From NCBI GenBank assembly GCA_934358675.1, contig CAKRKX010000002.1, positions 23,841-87,840 on the forward strand: a stretch of DNA of 64,000 bases, read 5' to 3'. The stretch is from an uncultured Agathobacter sp. (GTDB lineage: Bacteria; Bacillota; Clostridia; Lachnospirales; Lachnospiraceae). Positions within the stretch are counted from its first letter, which is position 1, and every line of letters begins with the position of its first letter. The position numbers and the translations under genes are program-made. Of the stretch, positions 42,510-51,496 are shown piece by piece. The notes under the pieces are model-generated. The model made no database searches and was not told where the DNA came from. It saw only the letters and a list, made by a program, of their open reading frames with translations.

Positions 42510-43331
42510 ATGCGTAACACTAAGACAGCGGAGCTGGTTCTGACAGCTCTATTTGCAGCAATCATCATCATTATGGCGTTTACCCCGCTTGGGTACATAC
42601 CTTTGGTGGTTATTAATGCAACCATTATTCACATCCCGGTTATCCTGGGAGCACTGTTCTGCGGACCGAAGAAGGGCGGGTTCCTTGGATTCATCTTTGG
42701 ACTCACCAGTTTTATCAAGAACACCGTAATGCCGTCATCCTTGTCAGCATTCGTATTTTCACCGGTACTTGCAGCAAGCATGGTTGGAACAAGTGGAATT
42801 TTCAAGAGTGCATTCATTTGTTTTGTACCGAGAATTCTTGTGGGAATCCTGCCATATTATGTTTATCTTGGCGTAAAGAAAGCTGTGACATCAGAGAACA
42901 AGAAGACCTGGTCAACGGTACTCAACGTACTGATCGGCGTGTTCCTTCTGGTCGGATGCCGCGCTTTTATCAATAAAGTATTTGATGCCAACCCGCTTTC
43001 AGCAGGAGCGGTATGGGCGATCAGTGTGATCGTCGGTGTCGTCGTATTTGCGGCTTTGGAAGTGTTCACACTCAAGAAAAGCGGCAGCGTATCCGCATTT
43101 ATCTATGCGGGTGTGGTCGGCGCAATGACCAACACAATTTTAGTTATGGGCGGAATTTTTGTATTGTACAAGAACGCTTATGCGGATGCACTCAGCATCG
43201 ATCCGGGCGCAGTACTCGGGGTCATCGGCGGAGTCATCAGCTTTAACGGCGTGATCGAGGCGATCGTTGCGGCAATCATCGTTGCGGCACTTGGCGTTGC
43301 ATTAAGCAAGATCAAGCCGATTCAGAAGTAA
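42510..43331 (+). CDS. panT: ECF transporter S component, probable pantothenate uptake (PanT-like)
   Basis: A 273-residue membrane protein of the energy-coupling-factor S-component type: MRNTKTAELVLTALFAAIIII at the N-terminus (the Ala-rich helix that docks on EcfT), then VVINATIIHIPVILGALFCGPKKGGFLGFIFGLTS. At least six hydrophobic segments are seen; the chain is longer than the usual ~190 residues, with extra C-terminal helices. The next gene is coaBC, whose pathway starts from pantothenate, so a pantothenate or CoA-precursor specificity is inferred from context. The shared EcfAA'T module is not in this window. Ribosome binding site AGGAGG. Confidence 0.8.
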   Translation: MRNTKTAELVLTALFAAIIIIMAFTPLGYIPLVVINATIIHIPVILGALFCGPKKGGFLGFIFGLTSFIKNTVMPSSLSAFVFSPVLAASMVGTSGIFKSAFICFVPRILVGILPYYVYLGVKKAVTSENKKTWSTVLNVLIGVFLLVGCRAFINKVFDANPLSAGAVWAISVIVGVVVFAALEVFTLKKSGSVSAFIYAGVVGAMTNTILVMGGIFVLYKNAYADALSIDPGAVLGVIGGVISFNGVIEAIVAAIIVAALGVALSKIKPIQK

Positions 43332-43373
43332 ATTATCATCTGTTTTTGATAGAAATTCGTAGGAGGAATGGAC

Positions 43374-44564
43374 ATGCTGAGGGGAAAATGCGTTGTTCTT
43401 GGCGTAACGGGCAGTATTGCGGCGTATAAGATTGCCAATCTGGCGAGCGCTCTGGTAAAGCTGCACGCGGACGTCAATGTTATCATGACAAAGAATGCAA
43501 CCAATTTTATCAATCCAATCACGTTTGAGACGCTGACAGGCAACAAATGCCTTGTCGATACGTTCGATCGTAATTTTCAGTTCAATGTAGAACACGTAGC
43601 GCTGGCAAAGCGTGCAGATATTTTCCTGGTCGCACCGGCTTCTGCCAATGTGATCGGCAAGATTGCGGGCGGTATTGCGGACGATATGCTGACCACGACC
43701 ATTATGGCGTGCAAGGCACCGAAGCTGATCTCACCTGCTATGAACACGAACATGTTTGAGAATCCAATCGTGCAGGATAACCTGAAGAAACTCGAAAGCT
43801 ACGGCTACGAGGTGATTCAGCCGGCGAGCGGATATCTCGCTTGCGGTGATACCGGATCAGGCAAGATGCCGGAACCGGAGACACTGCTTGCCTATATTCT
43901 GCGAACGATTGCCTGTGAGAAGGATATGGTGGGCAAAAAGGTGTTGGTGACTGCGGGACCAACCCAGGAGCCTGTCGATCCGGTGCGTTTCATAACGAAC
44001 CATTCTACGGGTAAGATGGGCTATGCCATCGCAGAGAACTGCATGCGACGGGGCGCAGAGGTTACGCTGGTCTCCGGACCGGTACAGATTGCGCCTCCGT
44101 TGTGTGTCAGAGTGATTCCCGTAGTTACGGCAGCCGATATGGCATCTGCCGTCAAGGAATGCTACCAGGAGCAGGATATTATCATAAAGACAGCCGCTGT
44201 GGCGGATTATCGTCCGGCGCATCCGGCGGATGAGAAAGTCAAGAAGAAAGATGCCGAGTCCGTGCTTGAACTTGAACGTACAGAGGACATCTTAGCTTAT
44301 CTCGGCGCACACCGGAGAGACGGACAGTTTATCTGCGGTTTCTCGATGGAGACAGAGAATATGCTCGAGAACTCCCGCGCGAAACTTGCCAGGAAGAATG
44401 TGGACATGATCGTTGCCAACAATCTGAAGGTGGCGGGGGCAGGATTCGGAACCGACACGAATGTCGTGACGATCATCACGAAGGATGATTGTAAGCAGCT
44501 CGAGCTGATGAGCAAGGCTGAGGTTGCCGCATCGATCGTCGATGAGATCTTGAAGAAAATGTAA
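43374..44564 (+). CDS. coaBC: Bifunctional phosphopantothenoylcysteine decarboxylase / phosphopantothenate-cysteine ligase
   Basis: CoaBC (Dfp), 396 residues, catalyses two steps of coenzyme A synthesis. The N-terminal flavoprotein CoaC domain (residues 1-185) shows VVLGVTGSIAAYKIANL, the catalytic His in FNVEHVALAKRAD, APASANVIGKIAGGIADD and the substrate-binding PAMNTNMFENP with a flap Cys (ASGYLACGDTG). The CoaB domain follows from ~190 with VLVTAGPTQEPVDPVRFITNHSTGKMGYA and the lysine-rich KVKKKD. ATG 43374 is used because AGGAGG ends 7 bases before it; ATG 43368 would touch that site. Follows panT by 42 bases. Confidence 0.96.
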   Translation: MLRGKCVVLGVTGSIAAYKIANLASALVKLHADVNVIMTKNATNFINPITFETLTGNKCLVDTFDRNFQFNVEHVALAKRADIFLVAPASANVIGKIAGGIADDMLTTTIMACKAPKLISPAMNTNMFENPIVQDNLKKLESYGYEVIQPASGYLACGDTGSGKMPEPETLLAYILRTIACEKDMVGKKVLVTAGPTQEPVDPVRFITNHSTGKMGYAIAENCMRRGAEVTLVSGPVQIAPPLCVRVIPVVTAADMASAVKECYQEQDIIIKTAAVADYRPAHPADEKVKKKDAESVLELERTEDILAYLGAHRRDGQFICGFSMETENMLENSRAKLARKNVDMIVANNLKVAGAGFGTDTNVVTIITKDDCKQLELMSKAEVAASIVDEILKKM

Positions 44565-44584
44565 AACAGATAAATCAGAAGAGA

Positions 44585-44607
44585 TAAAAACCGGTTCATA
44601 CATTTTA
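44585..44607 (+). terminator. Terminator after coaBC (core of the stem)
   Basis: AAAAACCGGT on the left and ACCGGTTTTTTT on the right enclose a loop with further partial pairing (CATACAT/ATGTAG). The T run extends to about 44626. Confidence 0.8.
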
Positions 44608-44669
44608 TATGTAGACCGGTTTTTTTGGTGGAATCGAATAATTTTATAGATTTATCGTAAATTATTTAA

Positions 44670-44698
44670 TTGTTTTGCACAAAGAGGGAGAATATAAT
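44670..44698 (+). promoter_or_regulatory. Sigma-A promoter of the first chemoreceptor gene
   Basis: TTGTTT (44670-44675), 17 bases, TATAAT (44693-44698). A GCCGATAT sequence at 44707-44714 resembles a sigma-28 -10, but no matching -35 is found. Confidence 0.6.
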
Positions 44699-44754
44699 AT
44701 TAATATGCCGATATAATTGGCAGTATTGTGCACAGTGTAAAAGGGGGAATTGTG

Positions 44755-46527
44755 ATGGGGAAGGAGAAAAGAAAGCGTGTTCATTCCGGAAAGAAGCATA
44801 ATATGGAAGAGTTCTACCGGAAACTGGATGTGAAGAATAAACTCAAGTATGCATTCGGAACAGTGATTGCGACGTTTATGATTGCCATTGCAGTAGCATT
44901 TGTGTCAATCATCATTATGAATGTGAATACAAAGCAGTTTTATGCGCAGGCATACACAAACAGTGTGCGCCAGATGGAAATACGTAAGGATGTGCAGATG
45001 ACGGGAAAGAATATACTCCGGGCGCTGACTGCGACAAATTCCGGACAGTCAGGGGCGTATTTGAATTCTGCGGATAAATCTGCCGAAAATATGAACCAAA
45101 ATGTTAAGCTGTTGATGGAGTCTTATCCGGATCAGCAGGCGCTGGAGGAATTACAAACGGCTTTGGCTGCATTTGAGGATGCAAGAAGCCGGATCATGGA
45201 ATATGCACAGGCCGGCAATACACAACAGGCTATTGGACTTTTTAATAGTGACTATAATACAGCCACGGAGAATTTGCAGAAGGTGCTGGTCAACATTGGA
45301 AATGAATCCACAGAGGATGCACAGCAGCAATATAGGGCTGCGCGGGTAGCAGGCAGCATTAGCCTGATTGTCATGGTTATTCTGGCCGTCATCAGTTTTG
45401 TTTTTGCGATACGTATCCGTGTTGCTATTACCGCAAATATGCTCAAGCCAATCAAGGAGATACAGAAGGCTTCAGCAGATCTGAAAGCCGGAAATCTTGA
45501 CGTGCAGATCACTTATGAATCTCCGGACGAATTGGGACAGCTTGCAAGAGACTTTAAGGAGGCTTGTGCAACCCTTAATGAGATGGTAAAAGACACCGGA
45601 GAACTGCTTGGACAGATGGCAGAAGGCAATTTTTCGATATCCGAGGAAAACAAGAGCAAGTATGTCGGAACCTTTGAGGATCAGTTCCTGTCTATGCATC
45701 AGCTGGGCTGTCAGATGAGTGATACCTTGCAGCAGATTAATACGGCGTCGGAACAGGTTGCGTATGGATCCGGACAACTATCAACCGGAGCACAGGCTCT
45801 TGCAGAAGGCGCGACGGACCAGGCAGGAGCGGTAGAGGAGCTTACGGCTACCGTTGAGAATATTTCGGAAGAGGCTCAAAGCAATGCAAAGGCGGCTGAA
45901 AACTCCTATAAGAGTGTAAGGGAGGCTGCGGAACATGCCGGACAAAGCCGTGCGGATCTCCAACAGCTCACAGAGGCGATGCACCGTATTGATGCAACTT
46001 CCAAAGAAATCCAGCATATTCTGGGCTCTATAGAGGATATTGCGGAACAGACAAATCTTCTGTCTCTGAACGCTTCGATTGAAGCTGCCCGTGCGGGAGA
46101 GGCTGGCAGGGGCTTTGCAGTGGTTGCGGAGCAGATAGGAAAACTTGCCGGGGACAGTGCGAAGGCGGCTGTTAATACGAGAGATCTTCTCAGCAAAGCT
46201 TTGCAGGAAGTAGAGAATGGTAATGCAATCACTGAGAAGACGGTTGAGGCATTGAATCAGATCCTTGAGATGATGAATCAATTCGCGGAGGCTGCCAAGG
46301 GAACAAGTGATACCTCGCGTAAACAGGCAGAAATGCTGAACCAGGTAGAACTTGGAATCGAGCAGATTTCAACCGTTGTCCAGAATAACTCTGCTTCGGC
46401 AGAAGAGACGTCCGCTACGAGTGAGCAGCTTTCGGCACAGTCGGAGGAACTTAAGAGGCTTGTCAGCAGGTTTCAACTGATGATATCTGAGAAAACGGAT
46501 CCTGCGGGCGAGGAAAGTTCTATATAG
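44755..46527 (+). CDS. Methyl-accepting chemotaxis protein
   Basis: A 590-residue chemoreceptor. A basic cytoplasmic N-terminus ([12 protein letters not shown]) precedes membrane helix 1 at about 35-56. A ~150-residue four-helix-bundle-like sensor domain follows ([20 protein letters not shown] ... [18 protein letters not shown]), then membrane helix 2 at about 205-225 and HAMP ([20 protein letters not shown]). A second HAMP-like segment ([23 protein letters not shown]) leads to the MA signalling domain with the hairpin tip [24 protein letters not shown] split across residues ~435-460. Start ATG 44755 lies 7 bases after AAGGGGG. It is closely related to the receptor at 62877. Confidence 0.93.
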   Translation: MGKEKRKRVHSGKKHNMEEFYRKLDVKNKLKYAFGTVIATFMIAIAVAFVSIIIMNVNTKQFYAQAYTNSVRQMEIRKDVQMTGKNILRALTATNSGQSGAYLNSADKSAENMNQNVKLLMESYPDQQALEELQTALAAFEDARSRIMEYAQAGNTQQAIGLFNSDYNTATENLQKVLVNIGNESTEDAQQQYRAARVAGSISLIVMVILAVISFVFAIRIRVAITANMLKPIKEIQKASADLKAGNLDVQITYESPDELGQLARDFKEACATLNEMVKDTGELLGQMAEGNFSISEENKSKYVGTFEDQFLSMHQLGCQMSDTLQQINTASEQVAYGSGQLSTGAQALAEGATDQAGAVEELTATVENISEEAQSNAKAAENSYKSVREAAEHAGQSRADLQQLTEAMHRIDATSKEIQHILGSIEDIAEQTNLLSLNASIEAARAGEAGRGFAVVAEQIGKLAGDSAKAAVNTRDLLSKALQEVENGNAITEKTVEALNQILEMMNQFAEAAKGTSDTSRKQAEMLNQVELGIEQISTVVQNNSASAEETSATSEQLSAQSEELKRLVSRFQLMISEKTDPAGEESSI

Positions 46528-46580
46528 AGATAGTGTGATAGTGAAAACGGTGGGGTAAAAACATACAAGTTGAACGAAAT

Positions 46581-46626
46581 GAGGACCGATTCATACATCT
46601 TAGATGTAGGACGGTTCTCTTTTTTC
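46581..46626 (+). terminator. Terminator after the first chemoreceptor
   Basis: GAGGACCG...CATACATC pairs with GATGTAGGACGGTTCTC with small mismatches, then TTTTTT. Its form is similar to the coaBC terminator. Confidence 0.75.
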
Positions 46627-46655
46627 TTGCAAAAAGGCGCAAATATGCGTAGTAT
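46627..46655 (+). promoter_or_regulatory. Promoter of the araR-like gene
   Basis: TTGCAA (46627-46632), 17 bases, TAGTAT (46650-46655). TACAAGTT-type half-sites follow immediately. Confidence 0.6.
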
Positions 46656-46659
46656 AGTA

Positions 46660-46698
46660 TACAAGTTAAGTACATGTGGATATGTATGAGTACAAGTG
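46660..46698. promoter_or_regulatory. AraR-type half-sites at the araR promoter
   Basis: TACAAGTT at 46660-46667 and TACAAGTG at 46691-46698 (the latter next to the ribosome binding site), plus TACAAGTT at 46564-46571 upstream. The same octamer occurs as an inverted pair at araA. In Bacillus, AraR operators contain TTGTAC/GTACAA. Autoregulation is inferred. Confidence 0.5.
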
Positions 46699-46707
46699 AG
46701 GGGACTT

Positions 46708-47799
46708 ATGGCTGCAAATGAGGGAAAACAATTAAAATATTTTCAGCTGATGGAGGATCTGAAGGCGCAGATCCTGTCCGGGGAGATTCAGGCGGGGGAC
46801 AAGCTGCCTTCCGAGAATGAGCTGTCCGCAGCGTATGGAATCAGCAGACAGACGGTCCGCAAAGCACTTCAGATGCTGCAGAATATGGGATATATCTATG
46901 CAGAACATGGCAGAGGCACGTTCTGCTCGGAGCTTGCGCGCCATACGCATACATCCAAGAATATTGCGGTTGTGACAACGTATCTGTCGGATTATATCTT
47001 TCCGCGCGTCATTGCGGGAATCGATTCCGTGCTGACTGCACAGGGGTACAGTATCATTCTTAAAAATACAAGAAATTCAAGATCAAATGAGGCAAAATGC
47101 TTAGAGGAACTGCTTCAGAAAGACATTGACGGTGTCATTATCGAGCCGAGTAAAAGTCAGATCTTCTGCAAGCATACCAACTTGTATGATAAATTGGATG
47201 AATATAACATTCCTTATGTGTTTATTCAGGGATGTTTTGAACAGATGAAGGACAAGCCACAGGTGCTGATCGACGATTACAAGGGCGGCTATATGATCAC
47301 AAAGTATCTGATCGAACTTGGACACAAACATATCGCCGGCGTTTTTAAGGCGGATGACATGCAGGGACAAAACCGACACAAGGGATATGTGCGGGCATTG
47401 CAGGAAGCGGGCATGTCGTACGATCCGGATATGGTCGTATGGTTTTACACGGAGGATCGCAAGATCCATCCGTATGAAGGCATTCAGAATATCGCGAAAA
47501 ACAAGGAGCTCGATGCGGTCGTGTGCTACAATGACCAGAATGCCATGGGCGTGATCCGGGCGCTGGAAGCGCTTGATCTGAAGATTCCGGAAGATGTATC
47601 TATTACAGGATACGATAACTTCTATATGGCGAACCAGTCGGATTTCCGCCTGACATCGATTATGCATCCGCAGGAAAAACTCGGGGAGATGGCGGCGGAA
47701 CTGTTGCTGGATCTGATCGCGAATGGGGAGAATGCCGAGCGGCAGAAGATTATGATCGAGCCGGAACTGGTGGAGGGAACTTCGTGTAGGAGAAGGTAG
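46708..47799 (+). CDS. araR: AraR-like transcriptional repressor (GntR HTH + LacI-type sensor domain)
   Basis: A 363-residue regulator. The N-terminal GntR winged helix (residues ~8-75: ILSGEIQAGDKLPSENELSA, then YGISRQTVRKALQMLQNMGY) is joined to a periplasmic-binding-like effector domain (NIAVVTTYLSDYIFPRVIAG ... GVIIEPSK ... VVCYNDQNAMGVIRAL ... DVSITGYDNF). This GntR-LacI fusion is the architecture of AraR, the arabinose repressor of Bacillus. The gene lies upstream of araA and repeated TACAAGTT sites are at both promoters. ATG 46708 with GTGAGGGG upstream; the in-frame GTG at 46696 is within that site. Confidence 0.88.
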   Translation: MAANEGKQLKYFQLMEDLKAQILSGEIQAGDKLPSENELSAAYGISRQTVRKALQMLQNMGYIYAEHGRGTFCSELARHTHTSKNIAVVTTYLSDYIFPRVIAGIDSVLTAQGYSIILKNTRNSRSNEAKCLEELLQKDIDGVIIEPSKSQIFCKHTNLYDKLDEYNIPYVFIQGCFEQMKDKPQVLIDDYKGGYMITKYLIELGHKHIAGVFKADDMQGQNRHKGYVRALQEAGMSYDPDMVVWFYTEDRKIHPYEGIQNIAKNKELDAVVCYNDQNAMGVIRALEALDLKIPEDVSITGYDNFYMANQSDFRLTSIMHPQEKLGEMAAELLLDLIANGENAERQKIMIEPELVEGTSCRRR

Positions 47800-47823
47800 T
47801 TAAAGACAAGTATTCAGTCGCAT

Positions 47824-48117
47824 CCCACAATTCGCATTTCCGAACACTTCGTGTTCTTTCCCGCCTCTTCGAGGCTAAAAATGCTCATATGTGGGGCGGT
47901 GACTCGTGAGTGAATTTATTCAGAACCCCACCCATACATTCGCAAAACCGTACAAGCAAGCTTGTACTTTCCCGCAACAATGTTGCTAATTTTGCTCATA
48001 TGTGGGGCGGTGACTCTTACAAGGAACAATTCAGGGCTCCTGCACATAATTCGCATTTCCGAACACTCCGTGTTCTTTCTCGCCTCTTCGAGGCTAAAAA
48101 TGCTCATATATGTGTGC
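47824..48117. repeat. Three tandem copies of a structured two-hairpin motif
   Basis: Units at about 47824-47895, 47931-48006 and 48042-48117 (period ~108-111 bases). Each has an outer stem (CCCACA/TGTGGG; CCCATA/TGTGGG; GCACATA/TATGTGTGC), a second stem (GCATTT/AAATGC; GCAAAA/TTTTGC; GCATTT/AAATGC), hairpin 1 (GAACAC-TTC-GTGTTC at 47842; GTACAAGC-AA-GCTTGTAC at 47950; GAACAC-TCC-GTGTTC at 48061), linker TTTCCCGC or TTTCTCGC, and hairpin 2 (GCCTC-TTC-GAGGC; CAAC-AAT-GTTG; GCCTC-TTC-GAGGC). Units 1 and 2 end with TGGGGCGGTGACTC. Both hairpins and the inner stem change in sequence between units but keep pairing, which is covariation. No gene is present. Transcribed strand unknown. It fills most of the 510-base gap between araR and araA. 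Confidence 0.85.
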
Positions 48118-48122
48118 GGAGC

Positions 48123-48203
48123 CTATTCGGACATATGTGTAAAACAGCGCCTCTTACGTGCGAGCACGACGATTCGCTGCTTTACACATACGTCCCTGAA
48201 TAG
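48123..48203. other. Long hairpin adjoining the tandem motif
   Basis: CTATTCGGAC ATATGTGTAAAACAGCG (48123-48149) pairs with CGCTGCTTTACACATACGTCC CTGAATAG (48175-48203), about 19 of the inner 21 positions matching. An internal CGTGC/GCACG hairpin lies near 48157-48168. It could be a fourth, diverged unit or a separate structure. Confidence 0.75.
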
Positions 48204-48222
48204 TTCCTTGTTTTCTAAAAAA

Positions 48223-48256
48223 CAACTTGTAAAGATGTGTGTACAAGTTGTATTCT
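48223..48256 (+). promoter_or_regulatory. araA promoter with AraR-type inverted operator
   Basis: CAACTTGTA (48223-48231) and TACAAGTTG (48242-48250) form a perfect 9-bp inverted repeat with 10 bases between. It overlaps a promoter TTGTAA (48227-48232), 18 bases, TATTCT (48251-48256). A repressor bound here would block RNA polymerase. Confidence 0.65.
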
Positions 48257-48309
48257 TAGATTAACAAAAACGAACACAATAAAATTTTTTATATAGGAGG
48301 GTTTTACAA

Positions 48310-49803
48310 ATGGAATTAAAGAAATATCAGTTTTGGTTTTGTACAGGTTCACAGGATTTATACGGAGATGAGTGCCTCGCAAAGGTAGCACAGCACTCAA
48401 AGCAGATCGTTGATGAGTTAAACAAGTCAGGCAGACTTCCATACGAAGTTGTATGGAAACCGACACTCATTACAAACGAGTTGATCCGTAAGACTTTTAA
48501 CGAGGCAAATGCGGATGAGAACTGTGCCGGTGTCATCACATGGATGCACACATTCTCACCTGCAAAGTCATGGATCTTAGGACTTCAGGAGTATCGTAAA
48601 CCACTGATGCATTTACATACACAGTTCAATGAGGAACTTCCATATGACAGCATCGATATGGACTTCATGAACGAGAACCAGTCCGCACACGGCGACAGAG
48701 AGTACGGTCACATCGTAAGCCGTATGAGAATTGAGCGCAAGGTTGTTGTCGGACACTGGAGCGATCCGGTCGTTGTAGATAAGATCGCAAGCTGGATGCG
48801 CACCGCAGTCGGCATCATGGAGAGCAGCCACATCCGTGTAATGCGTGTCGCAGATAACATGAGAAACGTAGCCGTAACAGAGGGCGATAAGGTAGAGGCA
48901 CAGATCAAGTTCGGCTGGGAAGTTGACGCTTATCCGGTAAACGAGATCGCAGAGTCTGTTGCAGCCGTATCACAGTCCGATACAAACGCTTTGGTTGACG
49001 AGTATTATGACAAGTATGACATCTTACTTGAGGGAAGAGATCCGGAAGAATTCAAAAAGCATGTAGCTGTACAGGCACAGATCGAGATCGGATTCGAGCG
49101 TTTCTTAAAAGAGAAGAACTATCAGGCAATCGTAACACACTTCGGAGATCTCGGTGCTCTGCAGCAGCTTCCTGGACTTGCAATCCAGAGACTTATGGAA
49201 AAAGGCTATGGATTCGGCGCAGAGGGAGACTGGAAGGTAGCCGCTATGGTACGTCTCATGAAGGTTATGACAGCCGGAATGAAAGATGCAAAGGGAACTT
49301 CCATGCTGGAAGATTATACATACAACCTTGTAAAAGGCAAAGAGGGAATCCTCGAGGCTCATATGCTTGAGATCTGCCCATCTATCGCAGACGGCCCGAT
49401 CAGCATCAAGTGCCAGCCGCTTTCTATGGGCGACAGAGAAGATCCTGCAAGACTTGTATTTACATCAAAGGAAGGACACGGTATCGCAACATCCCTGATC
49501 GACCTTGGAAACAGATTCCGTCTCATCATCAACGATGTAGAGTGCAAGAAGACCGAGAAGCCTATGCCAAAGCTTCCGACAGCAACCAACTTCTGGACTC
49601 CGGAACCGGATATCTACACAGGCGCAGAGGCCTGGATCCTCGCTGGTGGCGCACATCATACCGCATTCACTTACGATCTTACTGCTGAGCAGATGGGTGA
49701 CTGGGCAAATGCAATGGGCATCGAGGCTGTATACATTGACAAGGATACCAAGATCCGCGATTTCAAGAGAGACTTAATGCTCGGAGAAGTATTCTATAGA
49801 TAA
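48310..49803 (+). CDS. araA: L-arabinose isomerase
   Basis: AraA, 497 residues, converts L-arabinose to L-ribulose using Mn2+. It begins LKKYQFWFCTGSQDLYGDECL, the usual family start. Other marks are WMHTFSPAKSWILGL, HTQFNEELPYDSIDMDFMNENQ (first part contacts substrate), HGDREYGHIVSRMR, FGDLGALQQLPGLA with a metal-site Glu in GAEGDWK, HMLEICPSIADGPISIKCQ (second metal Glu and His region) and HHTAFTYD. The chain is the expected length. AGGAGG site 10 bases before the ATG. First gene of araA-araB-araD. Confidence 0.98.
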   Translation: MELKKYQFWFCTGSQDLYGDECLAKVAQHSKQIVDELNKSGRLPYEVVWKPTLITNELIRKTFNEANADENCAGVITWMHTFSPAKSWILGLQEYRKPLMHLHTQFNEELPYDSIDMDFMNENQSAHGDREYGHIVSRMRIERKVVVGHWSDPVVVDKIASWMRTAVGIMESSHIRVMRVADNMRNVAVTEGDKVEAQIKFGWEVDAYPVNEIAESVAAVSQSDTNALVDEYYDKYDILLEGRDPEEFKKHVAVQAQIEIGFERFLKEKNYQAIVTHFGDLGALQQLPGLAIQRLMEKGYGFGAEGDWKVAAMVRLMKVMTAGMKDAKGTSMLEDYTYNLVKGKEGILEAHMLEICPSIADGPISIKCQPLSMGDREDPARLVFTSKEGHGIATSLIDLGNRFRLIINDVECKKTEKPMPKLPTATNFWTPEPDIYTGAEAWILAGGAHHTAFTYDLTAEQMGDWANAMGIEAVYIDKDTKIRDFKRDLMLGEVFYR

Positions 49804-49813
49804 AAGACAGCAC

Positions 49814-49842
49814 TTCGGCCCGCCTTAAGCAGGCGGGCTGAA
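49814..49842 (+). other. Stem-loop between araA and araB
   Basis: TTCGGCCCGCCT (49814-49825), loop TAAGC, AGGCGGGCTGAA (49831-49842). The 12-bp GC-rich stem with one G-U pair has no T run. It probably protects araA mRNA or causes partial termination. Confidence 0.7.
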
Positions 49843-49877
49843 GGATTTGAAATTCAATTCAAAAATTGGGAGGAACA

Positions 49878-51479
49878 ATGATGACAAACAAAGAGGCAAT
49901 TACCGCCGGAAATACATCACTTGGTATTGAATTTGGATCAACACGAATCAAAGCTGTCCTCGTAGGACCGGACAACGGCGTACTCGCTTCCGGAAGCCAC
50001 GAGTGGGAGAACCGTCTGGAGAACGGAATCTGGACGTACTCACTGGATGACATCTGGAACGGACTGCAGGATTGCTACAAGAATCTTGCCGAGGATGTCA
50101 AGGCACAGTATGGCGAGACACTGACAACGATCGGTTCCATCGGATTCAGCGCCATGATGCACGGCTATATGGCTTTTGACAAGGACGGAGAACTTTTGGT
50201 TCCGTTTAGAACATGGAGAAACACAATTACCGAGGAAGCAGCGGCAAAGCTGACCGAGGCATTTTCTTATAACATTCCGCAGAGATGGAGCATCGCACAT
50301 CTGTATCAGGCAATCCTGAACAAGGAGGAGCATGTTTCCGACATCGCATTTTTCACGACACTGGCAGGTTTCATTCACTGGAAACTGACCGGCGAGAAAG
50401 TGCTCGGCGTGGGTGATGCATCCGGAATGTTCCCGATCGACAGCACGACCTGCGACTACGATGCAAAGATGCTTGCAAAATTCGATGAGATGGTAACACC
50501 TTGCGGCTATCCATGGAAGCTCACAGAGATTCTTCCGAACGTATTATCCGCAGGCGAGCAGGCAGGCGTTCTGACAGAGGAAGGTGCAAAGCTGCTTGAT
50601 CCGAGTGGAAACTTGAAAGCCGGCATCCCGGTATGTCCGCCGGAAGGTGACGCAGGAACCGGAATGGTTGCAACGAACAGTGTTGCGGTCAGAACCGGAA
50701 ACGTATCCGCAGGAACATCGGTTTTTGCAATGATCGTACTGGAAAAAGCGTTAGAGAAGGTTCACACGGAGATCGATCTTGTTACAACCCCTACAGGCGA
50801 GGCGGTTGCCATGGTACACTGCAACAACTGTACTTCCGATCTGAACGCGTGGGTTAACTTGTTTAAGGAATTTGCAGAGAGCTTCGGTATCGAAGTCGAT
50901 ATGAATAAGCTGTTTGCTGTATTATATAATAAAGCTCTGGAAGGAGACGCAGACTGCGGCGGACTGCTGGCATACAACTACTTCTCCGGTGAGAGCATCA
51001 CAGGATTCGAGGAAGGACGTCCGCTTTTTGCAAGAACACCTGATAGCAGGTTTAATCTTGCCAACTTCATGCGCGTGCATCTGTTTACCGCACTTGGCGC
51101 ACTCAAGAATGGCCTGGATATTCTTCTTAAAGAAGAGCATGTCAAGATCGACAAGATCTACGGACATGGCGGACTGTTCAAGACTCCGGTTGTCGGACAG
51201 CGCATTATGGCAGCAGCCATGGACACACCGGTATCCGTTATGAAGACAGCCGGCGAAGGCGGTGCATGGGGTATCGCGGTACTTGCTTCTTATATGAAGA
51301 ATAAGAAGGATGGACAGTCGCTTGCCGATTACCTAAATGATGAAGTATTCGCTGGTCAGGAAGGCGTGACAGAGGAGCCGGTTGCTTCCGATGTCGCAGG
51401 ATTCGATGAGTTCTTAAAGCTTTACAACGCAGGACTTCCGATCGAGCGTGCAGCAGTTGAGACAATGAAACTGAACTAA
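49878..51479 (+). CDS. araB: FGGY-family carbohydrate kinase, probable ribulokinase
   Basis: A 533-residue sugar kinase with the FGGY fold: [15 protein letters not shown] (phosphate-1) at the N-terminus, [32 protein letters not shown], and the second-domain phosphate-2 region ([28 protein letters not shown], split). [20 protein letters not shown] carries the C-terminal adenosine motif. Placement between araA and araD makes ribulokinase (L-ribulose to L-ribulose-5-phosphate) the likely role, although the sequence resembles the xylulokinase-like branch rather than classic AraB, so I rely on context. Two ATG codons (49878, 49881) follow GGGAGG. araD follows after 17 bases. Confidence 0.85.
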   Translation: MMTNKEAITAGNTSLGIEFGSTRIKAVLVGPDNGVLASGSHEWENRLENGIWTYSLDDIWNGLQDCYKNLAEDVKAQYGETLTTIGSIGFSAMMHGYMAFDKDGELLVPFRTWRNTITEEAAAKLTEAFSYNIPQRWSIAHLYQAILNKEEHVSDIAFFTTLAGFIHWKLTGEKVLGVGDASGMFPIDSTTCDYDAKMLAKFDEMVTPCGYPWKLTEILPNVLSAGEQAGVLTEEGAKLLDPSGNLKAGIPVCPPEGDAGTGMVATNSVAVRTGNVSAGTSVFAMIVLEKALEKVHTEIDLVTTPTGEAVAMVHCNNCTSDLNAWVNLFKEFAESFGIEVDMNKLFAVLYNKALEGDADCGGLLAYNYFSGESITGFEEGRPLFARTPDSRFNLANFMRVHLFTALGALKNGLDILLKEEHVKIDKIYGHGGLFKTPVVGQRIMAAAMDTPVSVMKTAGEGGAWGIAVLASYMKNKKDGQSLADYLNDEVFAGQEGVTEEPVASDVAGFDEFLKLYNAGLPIERAAVETMKLN

Positions 51480-51496
51480 CAGACGAAAAGAGGATC

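Noticed and set aside
44707-44714. GCCGATAT as a sigma-28 -10 for the first chemoreceptor
   Set aside because: No -35 of the right sequence lies 11 bases upstream, and a good sigma-A promoter (TTGTTT-17-TATAAT) is immediately upstream.
47842-47856. GAACACTTCGTGTTC as a LexA box
   Set aside because: The half-sites are 7 bases apart instead of 4, and the palindrome is replaced by an unrelated one in unit 2, so it is explained by the hairpin motif.
47824-48117. Tandem repeats as a CRISPR array
   Set aside because: The units are ~110 bases apart, internally palindromic and vary in their stems. There are no unique spacers between identical short repeats and no cas genes.
47910-48264. Short open frames across the araR-araA gap
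   Set aside because: They run through the hairpin repeats, lack ribosome binding sites and have no recognisable protein features.
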